Shown piece by piece: positions 17,539 through 26,292 of a DNA stretch of 64,000 nucleotides (positions are counted from its first letter, which is position 1; the number at the start of each line of letters is the position of its first letter). The notes below the pieces were generated by a model, which searched no databases, was not told the origin of the DNA, and saw only the letters and a program-made list of their open reading frames with translations. The translations under genes were made by a program, and so were the position numbers. The stretch comes from Streptomyces sp. NBC_01306 (GTDB lineage: Bacteria; Actinomycetota; Actinomycetes; Streptomycetales; Streptomycetaceae). The stretch covers positions 5,957,001 through 6,021,000 of the forward strand of contig NZ_JAPEPC010000001.1 in the NCBI RefSeq assembly GCF_026340465.1. Direction: 5' to 3'.

Positions 17539-18395
17539 CATCAGGACAAGGCAGTCCACTGCTCGAACTGGACGGACTGCGCAAGGAGTTCGGCAGCAGG
17601 CCGGTGAGCGTGGCGGTGGACGACGTGTCGCTGACGGTGTACGAGGGCGAGACCCTGGCCCTGGTCGGCGAATCGGGGTGCGGCAAGACCACGCTGACCA
17701 GGCTGCTGCTGCGGCTCATCGAACCCACCGCGGGCCGTGTGCGCTTCGCCGGGCAGGACCTCGGCGCCCTCACCCCGGCCCAGCTGCGCTCCGTACGGCG
17801 GGAGATGCAGGTCGTCCTCCAGGACCCGTACTCCAGCATGAACCCGCGGATGCGGATCGCCGACATCGTGGCGGAACCCCTGGTCACCCACGATCCGGCG
17901 GCACGCGGGCGACGCGGCAGGGCCCGCACCAGGGAGCGTGTCGGTGAACTCCTGGAGGCGGTCGGTCTGGACGCGGGTATCCAGGACCGCTATCCGCACG
18001 AGTTCTCCGGCGGTCAGCGCCAGCGCGTCTCGATCGCCCGCGCGCTCGCCATCGAACCCCGGCTCGTGGTGCTCGACGAACCCACCAGCGCTCTCGACGT
18101 CTCCGTGCAGGCCAGGATCCTCGATCTGCTCGCTGAGCTCCAGCAGCGGCTGGGCCTGACCTATGTCTTCGTCTCGCACAACCTGGCCGTGGTGCGCCAG
18201 GTCGCTGACCGGGTCGCCGTGATGCGCCGGGGCGCCCTGGTGGAGGTCGGCGACGCGGCCGACGTCTTCCGGCACCCCCGGCACGAGTACACCCGCCGGC
18301 TCCTCGACGCGGTCCCCGACCCGGACCCGCGCACCGCACGCCGGACGGCGGGGCCCCGCAGGGAGAGCGCCGGGGCGGAGGCGGATCAGCGATGA
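17535..18395 (+). CDS. ABC transporter ATPase, DppF-like
   Basis: A 286-residue ATPase, second of the heterodimeric pair. Walker A GESGCGKT (about 51-58), the signature FSGGQRQRVSIARAL and Walker B LVVLDEPTSALD are present, and the Q-loop reads VLQDPYSSMNPRM as in DppF/OppF. ATG overlaps the upstream stop (17535-17538). Last gene of the transporter operon, converging on the ROK gene 26 bases away with no clear terminator hairpin. Confidence 0.92.
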   Translation: MTSGQGSPLLELDGLRKEFGSRPVSVAVDDVSLTVYEGETLALVGESGCGKTTLTRLLLRLIEPTAGRVRFAGQDLGALTPAQLRSVRREMQVVLQDPYSSMNPRMRIADIVAEPLVTHDPAARGRRGRARTRERVGELLEAVGLDAGIQDRYPHEFSGGQRQRVSIARALAIEPRLVVLDEPTSALDVSVQARILDLLAELQQRLGLTYVFVSHNLAVVRQVADRVAVMRRGALVEVGDAADVFRHPRHEYTRRLLDAVPDPDPRTARRTAGPRRESAGAEADQR

Positions 18396-18421
18396 CCGGA
18401 CCTGCCCCGGCGCTCGCCGTT

Positions 18422-19390
18422 CTACAGCTGCGACAGGACGAGACCGGCCCCGCCGAGCAGCGCCACATCGTCCACGGCCGCCGGGCTGACCTGCACCCTC
18501 GGCAGTTCGGCGGCGCCCGACGCCCCGTCGGCGCTGTCGGCGCGCAGCCGCTCCTCGATCAGCGTACGGAAGCGCTCGCCGCCCTCACGGGCCTCGCCGT
18601 GCAGCACGAAGAGGCCGGGGGCGAAGAGCTGCTGCACGTTCACCAGGCCCAGGGCCACGTTCCGCGCGTACTCCTCGACGACCCGGCGGGCCTGCTCGTC
18701 CGGCCGCTCCACCAGACCGGCCAGCGAAACGCGGTCGCCGAGCCCGGCCGCCCGCGAACGCTCCCGCAGCCAGCGGGTGGTGGCCACCGTCTTCCAGCAG
18801 CCGCGGCGGCCGCAGGTGCACGGGTCGCCGCTGGCCGACACCGTCATATGGGCGCCGCTGCGGCCCCCGGGCGGGGCCAGCACCTCACCGCCGTAGAGGA
18901 TGCCCACCCCCAGCACCTCACCGGTCGAGACCGAGGCGAAGGTACGCCGCCCGCGCCCCGCACCGAACCAGCGGTCGCCGAGCACCTGGAGCCTGGCCCG
19001 GTGCTCGACCCGCACCCGCAGCCCGGTCAGAGCGCCCAGCCGTTCGGCCACCGGGTAGCCGTGCAGCGCCGGAACGTCGTTGACCTCGGTGATCAGGCCC
19101 GCCTCCGGGTCGACGAGGCCGGCGGCGGCCACCCCCACCCCGTCCGGATCATGACCGGCGAAGACCCGGGCCGCCCCGGCGAGTGCGGCGTCGATGTCGC
19201 GGGTCGTCGCCGCGCCCGCGTCGTACCTGGCCTCCGCCCGCTCCAGCACGGCGCCCGACATCGTCAGGACGGCCGCCGTGACCCGGCCGGGCACCAGCTC
19301 GACCGCGCCGAGCGTCCGCCGGGCGCCCGGCACGAGGGGGGCCGGAGCGGGCTCGGACACCAACCGCAACGGAGAACGTCTCTGCACCAT
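18422..19390 (-). CDS. degenerate ROK-family protein, probably not a kinase
   Basis: A 322-residue protein with the ROK fold. The structural zinc motif is intact (His181, Cys191, Cys193, Cys198 in CTCGRRGCWKT). The N-terminal phosphate loop, normally DxGGTK, is replaced by ELVPGRVTAAV. The catalytic ENDANA is replaced by EHRARL (129-134), so the base Asp is Arg. With no helix-turn-helix it is not a classic ROK repressor either. I infer a sugar-sensing or structural protein derived from a ROK kinase. It is divergent from the creatininase gene and convergent with the transporter. Confidence 0.75.
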   Translation of the reverse strand: MVQRRSPLRLVSEPAPAPLVPGARRTLGAVELVPGRVTAAVLTMSGAVLERAEARYDAGAATTRDIDAALAGAARVFAGHDPDGVGVAAAGLVDPEAGLITEVNDVPALHGYPVAERLGALTGLRVRVEHRARLQVLGDRWFGAGRGRRTFASVSTGEVLGVGILYGGEVLAPPGGRSGAHMTVSASGDPCTCGRRGCWKTVATTRWLRERSRAAGLGDRVSLAGLVERPDEQARRVVEEYARNVALGLVNVQQLFAPGLFVLHGEAREGGERFRTLIEERLRADSADGASGAAELPRVQVSPAAVDDVALLGGAGLVLSQL

Positions 19391-19431
19391 GCGCCGACTC
19401 TGCCACGGCGGAGTTTCGAGGAGGTAGCGCT

Positions 19432-20229
19432 GTGAGCCAACTGCAACCGAGCCGACCGCGGCCGACCGGCCAGGCCCGGCTGACCGAACTGACCTGGGGC
19501 GAGGTGCGCGCGGCCGGTGAGCACGGCATCGCCCTGCTGCCCATCGGGTCCCAGGAGCAGCACGCCGGACATCTGCCGATGGGCACCGACACCCTGCTCG
19601 CCGAGGCGGTGATCGACCGGGCGGGCGCCCTGCTCGCCGGGGAGCCGGACGCACCGGAACTCGTACGGCTGCCGGCCCTGCCCTTCGGGCACAGCCCGCA
19701 CCATCTGTTCGCCGCCGCCGTCTCGCTCTCCGCCGCCACCCTGGGCGCGGTGCTGGACGACATCCTGGACTCGCTCGTGACCAGCGGATACCGCCGGATC
19801 ATGGTGGTGAACGGACACGGCGGCAACGACGAGATCATGCGCCTCGCCGTGAAGCGGTTCGCGCTGCGCTCCGATGTGACCGTCGCCGCATGCTCGTACT
19901 GGACCGTCACATCGGGCGCGGACGACGGGGGCAGGCCCGAGGTCACCCCCGGCCACGCCGGATGGTTCGAGACCTCGCTGATGCTGGCGGCCCACCCGGA
20001 CCTCGTCCGTACGCCGGTACCGGCCCGCGCGCCCGTCGAGCCCCCACCGCTCTTCGACAACCCGCCGTACCCGGGGCTGACCGTGGAGCGCCACGGCGAG
20101 TGGGAGCGAGTGGGCGGTGCGACCGACGACGCGTCCGGCGCCGACGCGGAGCGGGGCACCCGGCTGCTCGACGACCGGGCCACCGGGCTGGCCCGCGCGA
20201 TCCGCGCGTTCGACGCGGCGACCCGCTGA
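19432..20229 (+). CDS. creatininase-family amidohydrolase
   Basis: A 265-residue cyclic-amide hydrolase of the creatininase fold, a family that includes creatininase, ArfB and MftE. The metal ligands are visible in order: SQEQH (Glu/His), MGTD (Asp), VVNGHGGND (His) and GWFETSLM (Glu). It should bind two divalent metals and open a lactam or imide, or cleave a peptide-like amide. GAGGAGG precedes the GTG start. It is the first gene of a four-gene set with the enolase-superfamily enzyme, RidA and a class V PLP enzyme. Confidence 0.88.
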   Translation: MSQLQPSRPRPTGQARLTELTWGEVRAAGEHGIALLPIGSQEQHAGHLPMGTDTLLAEAVIDRAGALLAGEPDAPELVRLPALPFGHSPHHLFAAAVSLSAATLGAVLDDILDSLVTSGYRRIMVVNGHGGNDEIMRLAVKRFALRSDVTVAACSYWTVTSGADDGGRPEVTPGHAGWFETSLMLAAHPDLVRTPVPARAPVEPPPLFDNPPYPGLTVERHGEWERVGGATDDASGADAERGTRLLDDRATGLARAIRAFDAATR

Positions 20230-20323
20230 GCCGCCGGATCCCTGCACCAGATCCCTGCACCAGGACATCCCCGAAGAGCCCGATGAGGGCCCGATGAGGG
20301 CCCGATGCGAGAAAGAGAGAGCT

Positions 20324-21451
20324 GTGAAGATCACTGATGTCGACGTGTGGGTCGTGAACCTTCCGCTGGTGAATCCGTTCACCAGCTCGTTCGAGACCAA
20401 GACGGGCGAGACCCGCACGGTGGTGCGGATCCGTACCGACACGGGTGTCGACGGCTGGGGCGAGACGATGTGGGGCCGGCCGGTCGCGGCGATCGTCAAA
20501 GCGCTCGCGGCGGACCTGATCGGTACCAGTCCGTTCGCCCTGGAGAGCTTCCACCGCAAACAGCACATGGTGCCGTTCTTCCACGGCTACCTGGGATACG
20601 CGGCCATCGCCGCCCTGGACGTGGCCTGCTGGGACGCGATGGGCAAGGCCACCGGGCAGTCCGTCACCGACCTGCTGGGCGGTCCGGTACGCGACGAGGT
20701 CCCCATCACCGCACTGGTGACCCGCGCCGACGCGCCCGGAGTGGGCGCGGACGGGCTGCCGAAGGCGCTCGCCGAGCACACCGCACGGGTGGTGGCCGAA
20801 GGCGGCTTCGACGCGGTCAAGCTCAAGGGCACCAGGGACGTCGCCGGTGACGTCGCCATCCTGCGGGCCGTCCGCGAGGCCCTGCCCCGGGTGAATCTGC
20901 GGGTCGACCCGAACGCGGCCTGGTCGGTCCCCGACTCGGTGCGCGCCGGGATCGCCCTGGAGGAACTGGACCTGGAGTACCTGGAGGACCCCTGCGTCGG
21001 CATCGAGGGCATGAGCCAGGTGCACGCCAAGGTCCGGATCCCGCTCTGCACCAATATGTGCGTCGTCCGTTTCGAGGAGTTCGCCCCGGCGATACGCCTG
21101 AACGCCGTCGACGTGATCCACGGCGACGTCTACAAGTGGGGCGGCATCGCCGCGACCAAGGCGCTCGCGGCCCACTGCGAGACGTTCGGGCTCGGGATGA
21201 ACCTGCACAGCGGCGGCGAGCTGGGCATCGCGACCGCGGCCCATCTGGCCGTCGTGTCCAGCACCCCGGTCCTGTCACGGGCGATCGACAGCATGTACTA
21301 CCTGCACGCCGACGACATCATCGAGCCGCTGCACCTCGAAGGCGGCCGGCTGCGGGTGCCCACCGGACCCGGCCTGGGCGTCAGCGTGGACGAGGAGAAG
21401 CTGCGCCACTTCGCAGGGGTCAACGAGCGCGAAGGAGACCTGACCGGATGA
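20324..21451 (+). CDS. enolase-superfamily dehydratase, glucarate-dehydratase subgroup
   Basis: A 375-residue acid-sugar dehydratase-type enzyme. Active-site signatures of the mandelate racemase/GlucD group: the KxK base in VKLKG (about 163-167), metal ligands in RVDPNAAW and YLEDP, and CTNMC. In the last, Asn replaces the usual third acidic ligand, as in glucarate dehydratase (TATNM). The Asp-His dyad is in HGDVYKWGG and NLHSGGELG. This argues for beta-elimination from a hydroxy-acid rather than muconate cycloisomerisation or dipeptide epimerisation. GTG start with GAGAGA upstream. The next gene overlaps its stop. Confidence 0.82.
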   Translation: MKITDVDVWVVNLPLVNPFTSSFETKTGETRTVVRIRTDTGVDGWGETMWGRPVAAIVKALAADLIGTSPFALESFHRKQHMVPFFHGYLGYAAIAALDVACWDAMGKATGQSVTDLLGGPVRDEVPITALVTRADAPGVGADGLPKALAEHTARVVAEGGFDAVKLKGTRDVAGDVAILRAVREALPRVNLRVDPNAAWSVPDSVRAGIALEELDLEYLEDPCVGIEGMSQVHAKVRIPLCTNMCVVRFEEFAPAIRLNAVDVIHGDVYKWGGIAATKALAAHCETFGLGMNLHSGGELGIATAAHLAVVSSTPVLSRAIDSMYYLHADDIIEPLHLEGGRLRVPTGPGLGVSVDEEKLRHFAGVNEREGDLTG

Positions 21452-21879
21452 GCCCGGCACCGGAAATCCACACAGACCAGCAGCCCGGACAGCGCAGCGG
21501 CGGCAAGCAGGCGGTGCACAGCGCGCACGCGCCACGCCCCGCCGGGGCCTACAGCCAGGGCGTGGTGGCCGGAGGATTCCTGTACACGGCGGGGTTCGGC
21601 CCGCAGGACCCGGCGACCGGGGAGGTACCCGGCACGGTCGGGGAGCAGACCGCCCAGGTGCTGCGCAACGTCCGGTCGGTCCTCGCCGAGTGCGGGCTGA
21701 CCCTGGACGACGTCGTCAAGGTGACCGTCCATCTGGCCCGGCTCCACCGGGACTTCGCCGCATTCGACGCGGCGTACGGAGAGTTCTTCACGGCGCCGTA
21801 CCCGGTGCGCACCACGGTGGGATCCGAGCTGATGGACATCCTGGTCGAGATCGATGTGGTGGCCTGTGCCGGTGAGTGA
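21448..21879 (+). CDS. RidA/YjgF family protein (enamine/imine deaminase)
   Basis: A 143-residue Rid protein. After a 30-residue flexible N-terminus comes the family start AGAYSQGVVAGGFLYTAG. The key substrate Arg lies in PYPVRTTVGSEL, and the C-terminal Glu motif in ILVEIDVVA. RidA hydrolyses 2-aminoacrylate-like enamines or imines formed by PLP enzymes and dehydratases, which suits this neighbourhood (a dehydratase before it, a PLP enzyme after). ATG overlaps the TGA of the dehydratase gene (21448-21451). Confidence 0.9.
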   Translation: MSPAPEIHTDQQPGQRSGGKQAVHSAHAPRPAGAYSQGVVAGGFLYTAGFGPQDPATGEVPGTVGEQTAQVLRNVRSVLAECGLTLDDVVKVTVHLARLHRDFAAFDAAYGEFFTAPYPVRTTVGSELMDILVEIDVVACAGE

Positions 21880-21998
21880 ACACGGCCCGCACCGGGGGGA
21901 GAACCCGCGGGTCAGCGCCGTTCCATAAGGACCACTTGGAGGGCCCCGGCGCTGTCGCGCCATGGACGGTGCGCGGCCGGGGCCGCAGAGTGGAGCCC

Positions 21999-23039
21999 AT
22001 GGAGACCTTGGCAGGCGCCGAGTTCGCGCCCGAGACGACATATCTGAACACCGCGAGCAGCGGTCTGCTCCCGGCCCGCACCGTCGCCGCGATCCACACC
22101 GCCGTGACGAGCGCGGCCGTGGGCAGGCAGGCCGACATGTTCGCCGATGTGGAGGCGTCCCGCGCCTCCTTCGCCCGGCTCGCCGGAGTCCCCGCCGCCC
22201 GTGTCGCGGCCGGGACCTCGGTCGCCGTCTACTGCGGGTTGATCGCCACCGCCCTCCCCGACGGGGCCGAAGTCCTGCTGGCCGAGGGCGACTTCAGCTC
22301 GCTGGTGAACCCCTTCGTCGTACGCGCCGGCCTCAAGGTGCGCTTCGCGCCGCTGGAGTCGATGGCCGAAGCGGTGCGCCCGGGCACCGCGCTCGTCGCG
22401 GTGAGCGCGGTGCAGTCGGCCGACGGCCGGATGGCCGACCTGGCGGCGATCCGGGCCGCGGCCCGTGCGCACGGCGCCCGCACACTGGTGGACGCGTCGC
22501 AGTCGGCGGGGTGGCTCCCGCTCGACGCCGCCGAGGACGACTACACCGTGGCCGTCGCCTACAAATGGCTGGCCTGCCCGCGCGGTATCGCGTTCCTGGT
22601 GGTCCCCGATGACCTGGGCGGGCTGACGCCGGTGTTCGGCGGCTGGGTCGCGGGGGAGGAGCCCTGGAGCAGCTGCTACGGACCGGTGGCCGAACTCGCC
22701 CACTCCGCACGGCGGTTCGACGAGTCCCCGGGCCTCTTCTCGTACGCCGGAGCCCGGCACTCCCTGGCCCTGATCGAGGAGACCGGGCCGGCGGCGATCG
22801 GGCGCCACAATGTCGCACTCGCCGACCGCTTCCGGGCCGGACTCGACCGGATCGGACAGCGCGCCGTCGCCGCTCCCGGCTCGGCGATCGTCGCGGCCCC
22901 GGGGCTCGGCCACCGCCGTGACGAGTTCGGCCGGGCGGGCATCGAACTCTCCGACCGCGCGGGCAACCTGCGCGCCGCCTTCCACCTCTACAACTCGGCC
23001 GCCGACGTCGACCGGCTCCTCGACGTGCTCTCCGGCTGA
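21999..23039 (+). CDS. class V aminotransferase-fold PLP enzyme
   Basis: A 346-residue PLP enzyme of the class V (Csd/kynureninase/EgtE-like) fold. It opens with TTYLNTASSGLLPA; the cofactor Asp/Gln region is LVDASQSAGWLPLD, and the Schiff-base Lys is in VAVAYKWLACPRG (about residue 188). It could be a lyase, epimerase or aminotransferase on an amino-acid-like intermediate. I prefer the ATG at 21999 (GGAG just upstream). A GTG at 21876, overlapping the RidA stop, would add 41 residues that do not look folded. The 18-bp-plus hairpin after its stop ends the unit. Confidence 0.83.
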   Translation: METLAGAEFAPETTYLNTASSGLLPARTVAAIHTAVTSAAVGRQADMFADVEASRASFARLAGVPAARVAAGTSVAVYCGLIATALPDGAEVLLAEGDFSSLVNPFVVRAGLKVRFAPLESMAEAVRPGTALVAVSAVQSADGRMADLAAIRAAARAHGARTLVDASQSAGWLPLDAAEDDYTVAVAYKWLACPRGIAFLVVPDDLGGLTPVFGGWVAGEEPWSSCYGPVAELAHSARRFDESPGLFSYAGARHSLALIEETGPAAIGRHNVALADRFRAGLDRIGQRAVAAPGSAIVAAPGLGHRRDEFGRAGIELSDRAGNLRAAFHLYNSAADVDRLLDVLSG

Positions 23040-23057
23040 GCCCGGGAAGCACCGGCA

Positions 23058-23102
23058 TACGCGGGAGGGGGACGGCACCCTGTGCCGTCCCCCTCCCGCG
23101 TA
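23058..23102. terminator. bidirectional terminator hairpin
   Basis: A perfect 21-base inverted repeat, left arm 23058-23078 and right arm 23082-23102, with a 3-base CCT loop. It lies exactly between the convergent class V PLP gene (stop at 23039) and ectD (stop at 23110). Such long GC-rich stems without a T-run are the usual Streptomyces terminator form and would act in both directions. Confidence 0.88.
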
Positions 23103-23109
23103 CCTCAGA

Positions 23110-24012
23110 TCACTTCACCGGAGTGAAGTCCCGCGCCCCGATGAAATCGGGCCGCCGGATCGGAGCCGAGAAGGGCTCCACCGCCGCGTTCTCCACGCTG
23201 TTGAACACGATGAAGACATTGCTGCGGGCGTACGGGGTGATGTTGTCACCCGAACCGTGCATGCAGTTGCAGTCGAACCAGGTGGCCGAGCCGGCCCGGC
23301 CCGTGAAGAGCCTGATGCCGTGGGCGTCCGCCATCCGCGTCAGCGCCTTGTCCGACGGGATGCCCGCGTCCTGCATCTGGAGCGACCGCTTGTAGTTGTC
23401 CTTCGGCGTCTCACCCGCGCACCCCAGGAAGTGCTGGTGCGAACCCGGCATGATCATCAAGCCGCCGTTGGTGTCGAAGTTCTCGGTCAGTGCGATCGAG
23501 ACGGACACGGTCCGCATGTTCGCCAGACCGTCCTCGGCGTGCCACGTCTCGAAGTCCGAGTGCCAGTAGAAACCACTGGCTCCGAACCCCGGCTTGACGT
23601 TGATCCGGGACTGGTGGACATAGACGTCCGACCCCAGGATCTGCCGGGCCCGGTCCAACAGCCGCTCGTCCCGCACCAGTTGCGCGAAGACCTCGCTGAG
23701 CCTGTGTACCTCGAAGACCGACCGTACGTCCTGGGACTTCGGCTCGATGATGGAGCGCTCATCGGCGCGGACGTCCGGATCGGCGATCAGCCGGTCCAGT
23801 TCCGCGCGGTAGAGGGCCACCTCGTCGTCCGTGAGCAGATCGCCGACGGTGAGGAACCCGTCCCGCTCGAAGCCCTGGAGCTCCGGCTGCGCGATCGGGC
23901 CCGCCGCGCCGGGCTGCGACCAGACCACCGGGTCCTGGCGGGGGGTGGTCACTTCACTCGCGCCACGGGTGGGATAGAGGTCCGCCCGGATGTTGGACAG
24001 TACTTCGGTCAT
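23110..24012 (-). CDS. ectD: ectoine hydroxylase
   Basis: A 300-residue Fe(II)/2-oxoglutarate dioxygenase converting ectoine to 5-hydroxyectoine in the cytosol. The iron triad is visible: His151 and Asp153 in FYWHSDFETWH (the EctD signature region) and His252 in CNCMHGSG. The 2-oxoglutarate-binding Arg is in PYARSNVF. Length matches known EctD proteins (about 295-300). Last gene of the ectABCD operon, 5 bases after ectC. Confidence 0.96.
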   Translation of the reverse strand: MTEVLSNIRADLYPTRGASEVTTPRQDPVVWSQPGAAGPIAQPELQGFERDGFLTVGDLLTDDEVALYRAELDRLIADPDVRADERSIIEPKSQDVRSVFEVHRLSEVFAQLVRDERLLDRARQILGSDVYVHQSRINVKPGFGASGFYWHSDFETWHAEDGLANMRTVSVSIALTENFDTNGGLMIMPGSHQHFLGCAGETPKDNYKRSLQMQDAGIPSDKALTRMADAHGIRLFTGRAGSATWFDCNCMHGSGDNITPYARSNVFIVFNSVENAAVEPFSAPIRRPDFIGARDFTPVK

Positions 24013-24017
24013 GGCTG

Positions 24018-24416
24018 TCAGGCCTCCTCGGTCAGCAGCGGGTAAACGCCGTTCTCATCGTGGTCCTCCCGTCCGGTGACCGGAGGGTTGAAGACGCAGA
24101 CGCAGTGGAAGTCGGTCTTCGGGCGCAGAGTGTGCTTCTCGTGCCCGTTGAGCAGGTACATGGTGCCGGGCTCGATCCAGTGGACCTCGCCGGTGTCGTC
24201 GTTGGTGAGCTCGGCCTCGCCCTTGGTGCAGAGCACGGCCTCGATGTGGTTGGCGTACCACATCGATGTCTCGGTTCCCGCGTACAGGATGGTCTCGTGC
24301 AGGGAGAAGCCGACCTTCTCCTTGGCGAGGACGATGCGCTTGCTCTCCCAGGTCCCCGACTTCGACTTGATGTGGCGGTCGGTTCCCTCGACGTCCTTGA
24401 ACGATCGGACAATCAC
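24018..24416 (-). CDS. ectC: L-ectoine synthase
   Basis: A 132-residue cupin enzyme that cyclises N-gamma-acetyl-diaminobutyrate to ectoine. Typical segments are MIVRSFKDVEGTDRHI at the start, GFSLHETILYAG and GTMYLLNGHEKHTLR, which carries the cupin His/Glu metal ligands. Length is the family norm (about 130). It lies 47 bases after ectB and 5 bases before ectD. Confidence 0.97.
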   Translation of the reverse strand: MIVRSFKDVEGTDRHIKSKSGTWESKRIVLAKEKVGFSLHETILYAGTETSMWYANHIEAVLCTKGEAELTNDDTGEVHWIEPGTMYLLNGHEKHTLRPKTDFHCVCVFNPPVTGREDHDENGVYPLLTEEA

Positions 24417-24463
24417 TGTGACGTGAGCCTTTCTGTGTAGCCGGTGCGATGGTGCGTGGTGCG

Positions 24464-25732
24464 TCAGGCGGTCTCGCGGACGGAACGGGCCAGGATGCTC
24501 AGGCCCTCGTCCAGTTCTTCGGTGGAGACGGTCAGCGGCGGGAGCAGTTTGACGACCTCGCTCTCCGGGCCGGAGGTCTCGATCAGCAGCCCGAGGTCGA
24601 AGGCGCGGCGGGCGACGGCTGTGGCACGCGGCTTGTCCTCGAACTCGATGCCCCAGACGAGGCCACGGCCGCGGAAGCTCACGCCCGCTCCGTCATTCTC
24701 CTCGACCAGAGCCAGCAGCGCGCGCTCGACCTGCTCGCCGCGGGCCAGCGTCTGCTTCTCCATCTGGCCGTCGGACCAGTACGTCTCAAGGGTGGCGGTG
24801 GCGGTGACGAACGCCGGGTTGTTGCCGCGGAAGGTGCCGTTGTGCTCGCCCGGCTCCCACACGTCGAGCTCGCCCTTGAAGAGGCAGAGCGACATGGGCA
24901 GCCCGTAGCCGCTGATGGACTTCGACAGCGTGACGATGTCGGGGGTGATGCCTGCTTCCTCGAAGGAGAAGAAGCCGCCGGTGCGGCCGCAGCCCATCTG
25001 GATGTCGTCGACGATCAGCAGCATGTCCTGGCGGTGGCAGAGGTCCTGGAGTGCGCGGAGCCACTCGGCGCGCGCCACATTGATGCCGCCCTCGCCCTGG
25101 ACCGTCTCGACGATCACGGCGGCCGGCTTGTTGAGACCGGAGCCCTGGTCCTCCAGCAGACGCTCGAACCAGAGGAAGTCCGGGATCTGGCCGTCGAAGT
25201 AGTTGTCGAACGGCATCGGTGTGCCGTGCACCAGCGGGATACCGGCGCCGGCCCGCTTGAAGGCGTTGCCGGTCACGGCCAGTGAGCCGAGCGACATGCC
25301 GTGGAAGGCGTTGGTGAACGAGACGACGGACTCGCGGCCCTTGACCTTGCGGGCCAGCTTCAGCGCCGACTCGACGGCGTTGGTGCCTGTCGGGCCCGGG
25401 AACATCACCTTGTACGGCAGGTCGCGCGGGCGCAGGATCACGTTCTGGAAGGACTCCAGGAAGGCGCGTTTCGCCGTGGTGGCCATGTCCAGGCCGTGGG
25501 TGATGCCGTCGCGCTCGATGTAGTCGATCAGCGCGCGTTTGAGCACCGGGTTGTTGTGGCCGTAGTTGAGTGAACCGGCTCCGGCGAAGAAGTCGAGGTA
25601 GGTGTGGCCGTCCTCGTCGTGGAGGTAACTGCCCTGGGCCCGGTCGAACACGGCCGGCCAGCTGCGGCAGTAACTGCGCACCTCCGACTCAAGGGTCTCG
25701 AAGACACTCAGGGCGGGCGGGGTGATGGTCAC
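24464..25732 (-). CDS. ectB: diaminobutyrate-2-oxoglutarate aminotransferase
   Basis: A 422-residue class III PLP aminotransferase that forms L-2,4-diaminobutyrate from aspartate semialdehyde with glutamate as amino donor. PLP contacts: FPGPTGTNAVE (phosphate), VDDIQMGCGRTG (Asp near 242 on the pyridine N) and the Schiff-base Lys271 in TLSKSISGYG. First committed step of ectoine synthesis. It follows ectA by 29 bases. Confidence 0.97.
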   Translation of the reverse strand: MTITPPALSVFETLESEVRSYCRSWPAVFDRAQGSYLHDEDGHTYLDFFAGAGSLNYGHNNPVLKRALIDYIERDGITHGLDMATTAKRAFLESFQNVILRPRDLPYKVMFPGPTGTNAVESALKLARKVKGRESVVSFTNAFHGMSLGSLAVTGNAFKRAGAGIPLVHGTPMPFDNYFDGQIPDFLWFERLLEDQGSGLNKPAAVIVETVQGEGGINVARAEWLRALQDLCHRQDMLLIVDDIQMGCGRTGGFFSFEEAGITPDIVTLSKSISGYGLPMSLCLFKGELDVWEPGEHNGTFRGNNPAFVTATATLETYWSDGQMEKQTLARGEQVERALLALVEENDGAGVSFRGRGLVWGIEFEDKPRATAVARRAFDLGLLIETSGPESEVVKLLPPLTVSTEELDEGLSILARSVRETA

Positions 25733-25761
25733 AGCAATCTCCTGGGGGTGAGGGATGTCAG

Positions 25762-26292
25762 TCAGGCCGAGACGGGGCTGATGCGGTACAGCACTTCCGG
25801 CTGGTGCGTCCCTTCGGGGAACAGTCCGCCGTCGAAGAGCACTTCACGTTCCACTGCCGCCCCGTGACGCTCTGCGAACGAGCGGAACAGGCGGTCGGAC
25901 GCGGTGTTGTCCGGAGAAATGGTGGTTTCCAGCTCCCGGACCACTCCCCTGGCGGTCACCTTGGCGACCAGCCCGTCCAGCAGTACGCCGGCGAGGCCCT
26001 GGCCGCGGTATGCCTGGTCGACGGCGACCTGCCAGACGACGAGGGCTTCGGGACGGTCGGGGCGGACATATCCGGTGACGAAGCCGATGGGGGCACCGGC
26101 CGTGTCGCGCGCCACCACGGAGGTCGCTGCGAAGTCGCGACACCACAGCAGGTAGCTGTACGAGGAGTTGAGGTCCAGCACCTCGGAGTCGCGGGCGATA
26201 CGCCAGATCGCGGCCCCGTCCTCCACTCGTGGGGTGTCTATCTCCTGGAATTCGCTACGGGCACGTACAAGGTCTTCTTGCGCGGCGGTCAT
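25762..26292 (-). CDS. ectA: diaminobutyrate acetyltransferase
   Basis: A 176-residue GNAT enzyme that acetylates the gamma-amino group of diaminobutyrate. Seen: NSSYSYLLWCRDFAATSVVA (typical EctA), GFVTGYVRP and the acetyl-CoA loop AYRGQGLAGVLL. I start at 26292 (MTAAQEDL, the family start), not 26349. No Shine-Dalgarno is visible before it. On the coding strand TAAATT lies 8 bases before the ATG, so a leaderless transcript is possible. First gene of ectABCD, expected to be induced by salt or osmotic stress. Confidence 0.93.
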   Translation of the reverse strand: MTAAQEDLVRARSEFQEIDTPRVEDGAAIWRIARDSEVLDLNSSYSYLLWCRDFAATSVVARDTAGAPIGFVTGYVRPDRPEALVVWQVAVDQAYRGQGLAGVLLDGLVAKVTARGVVRELETTISPDNTASDRLFRSFAERHGAAVEREVLFDGGLFPEGTHQPEVLYRISPVSA

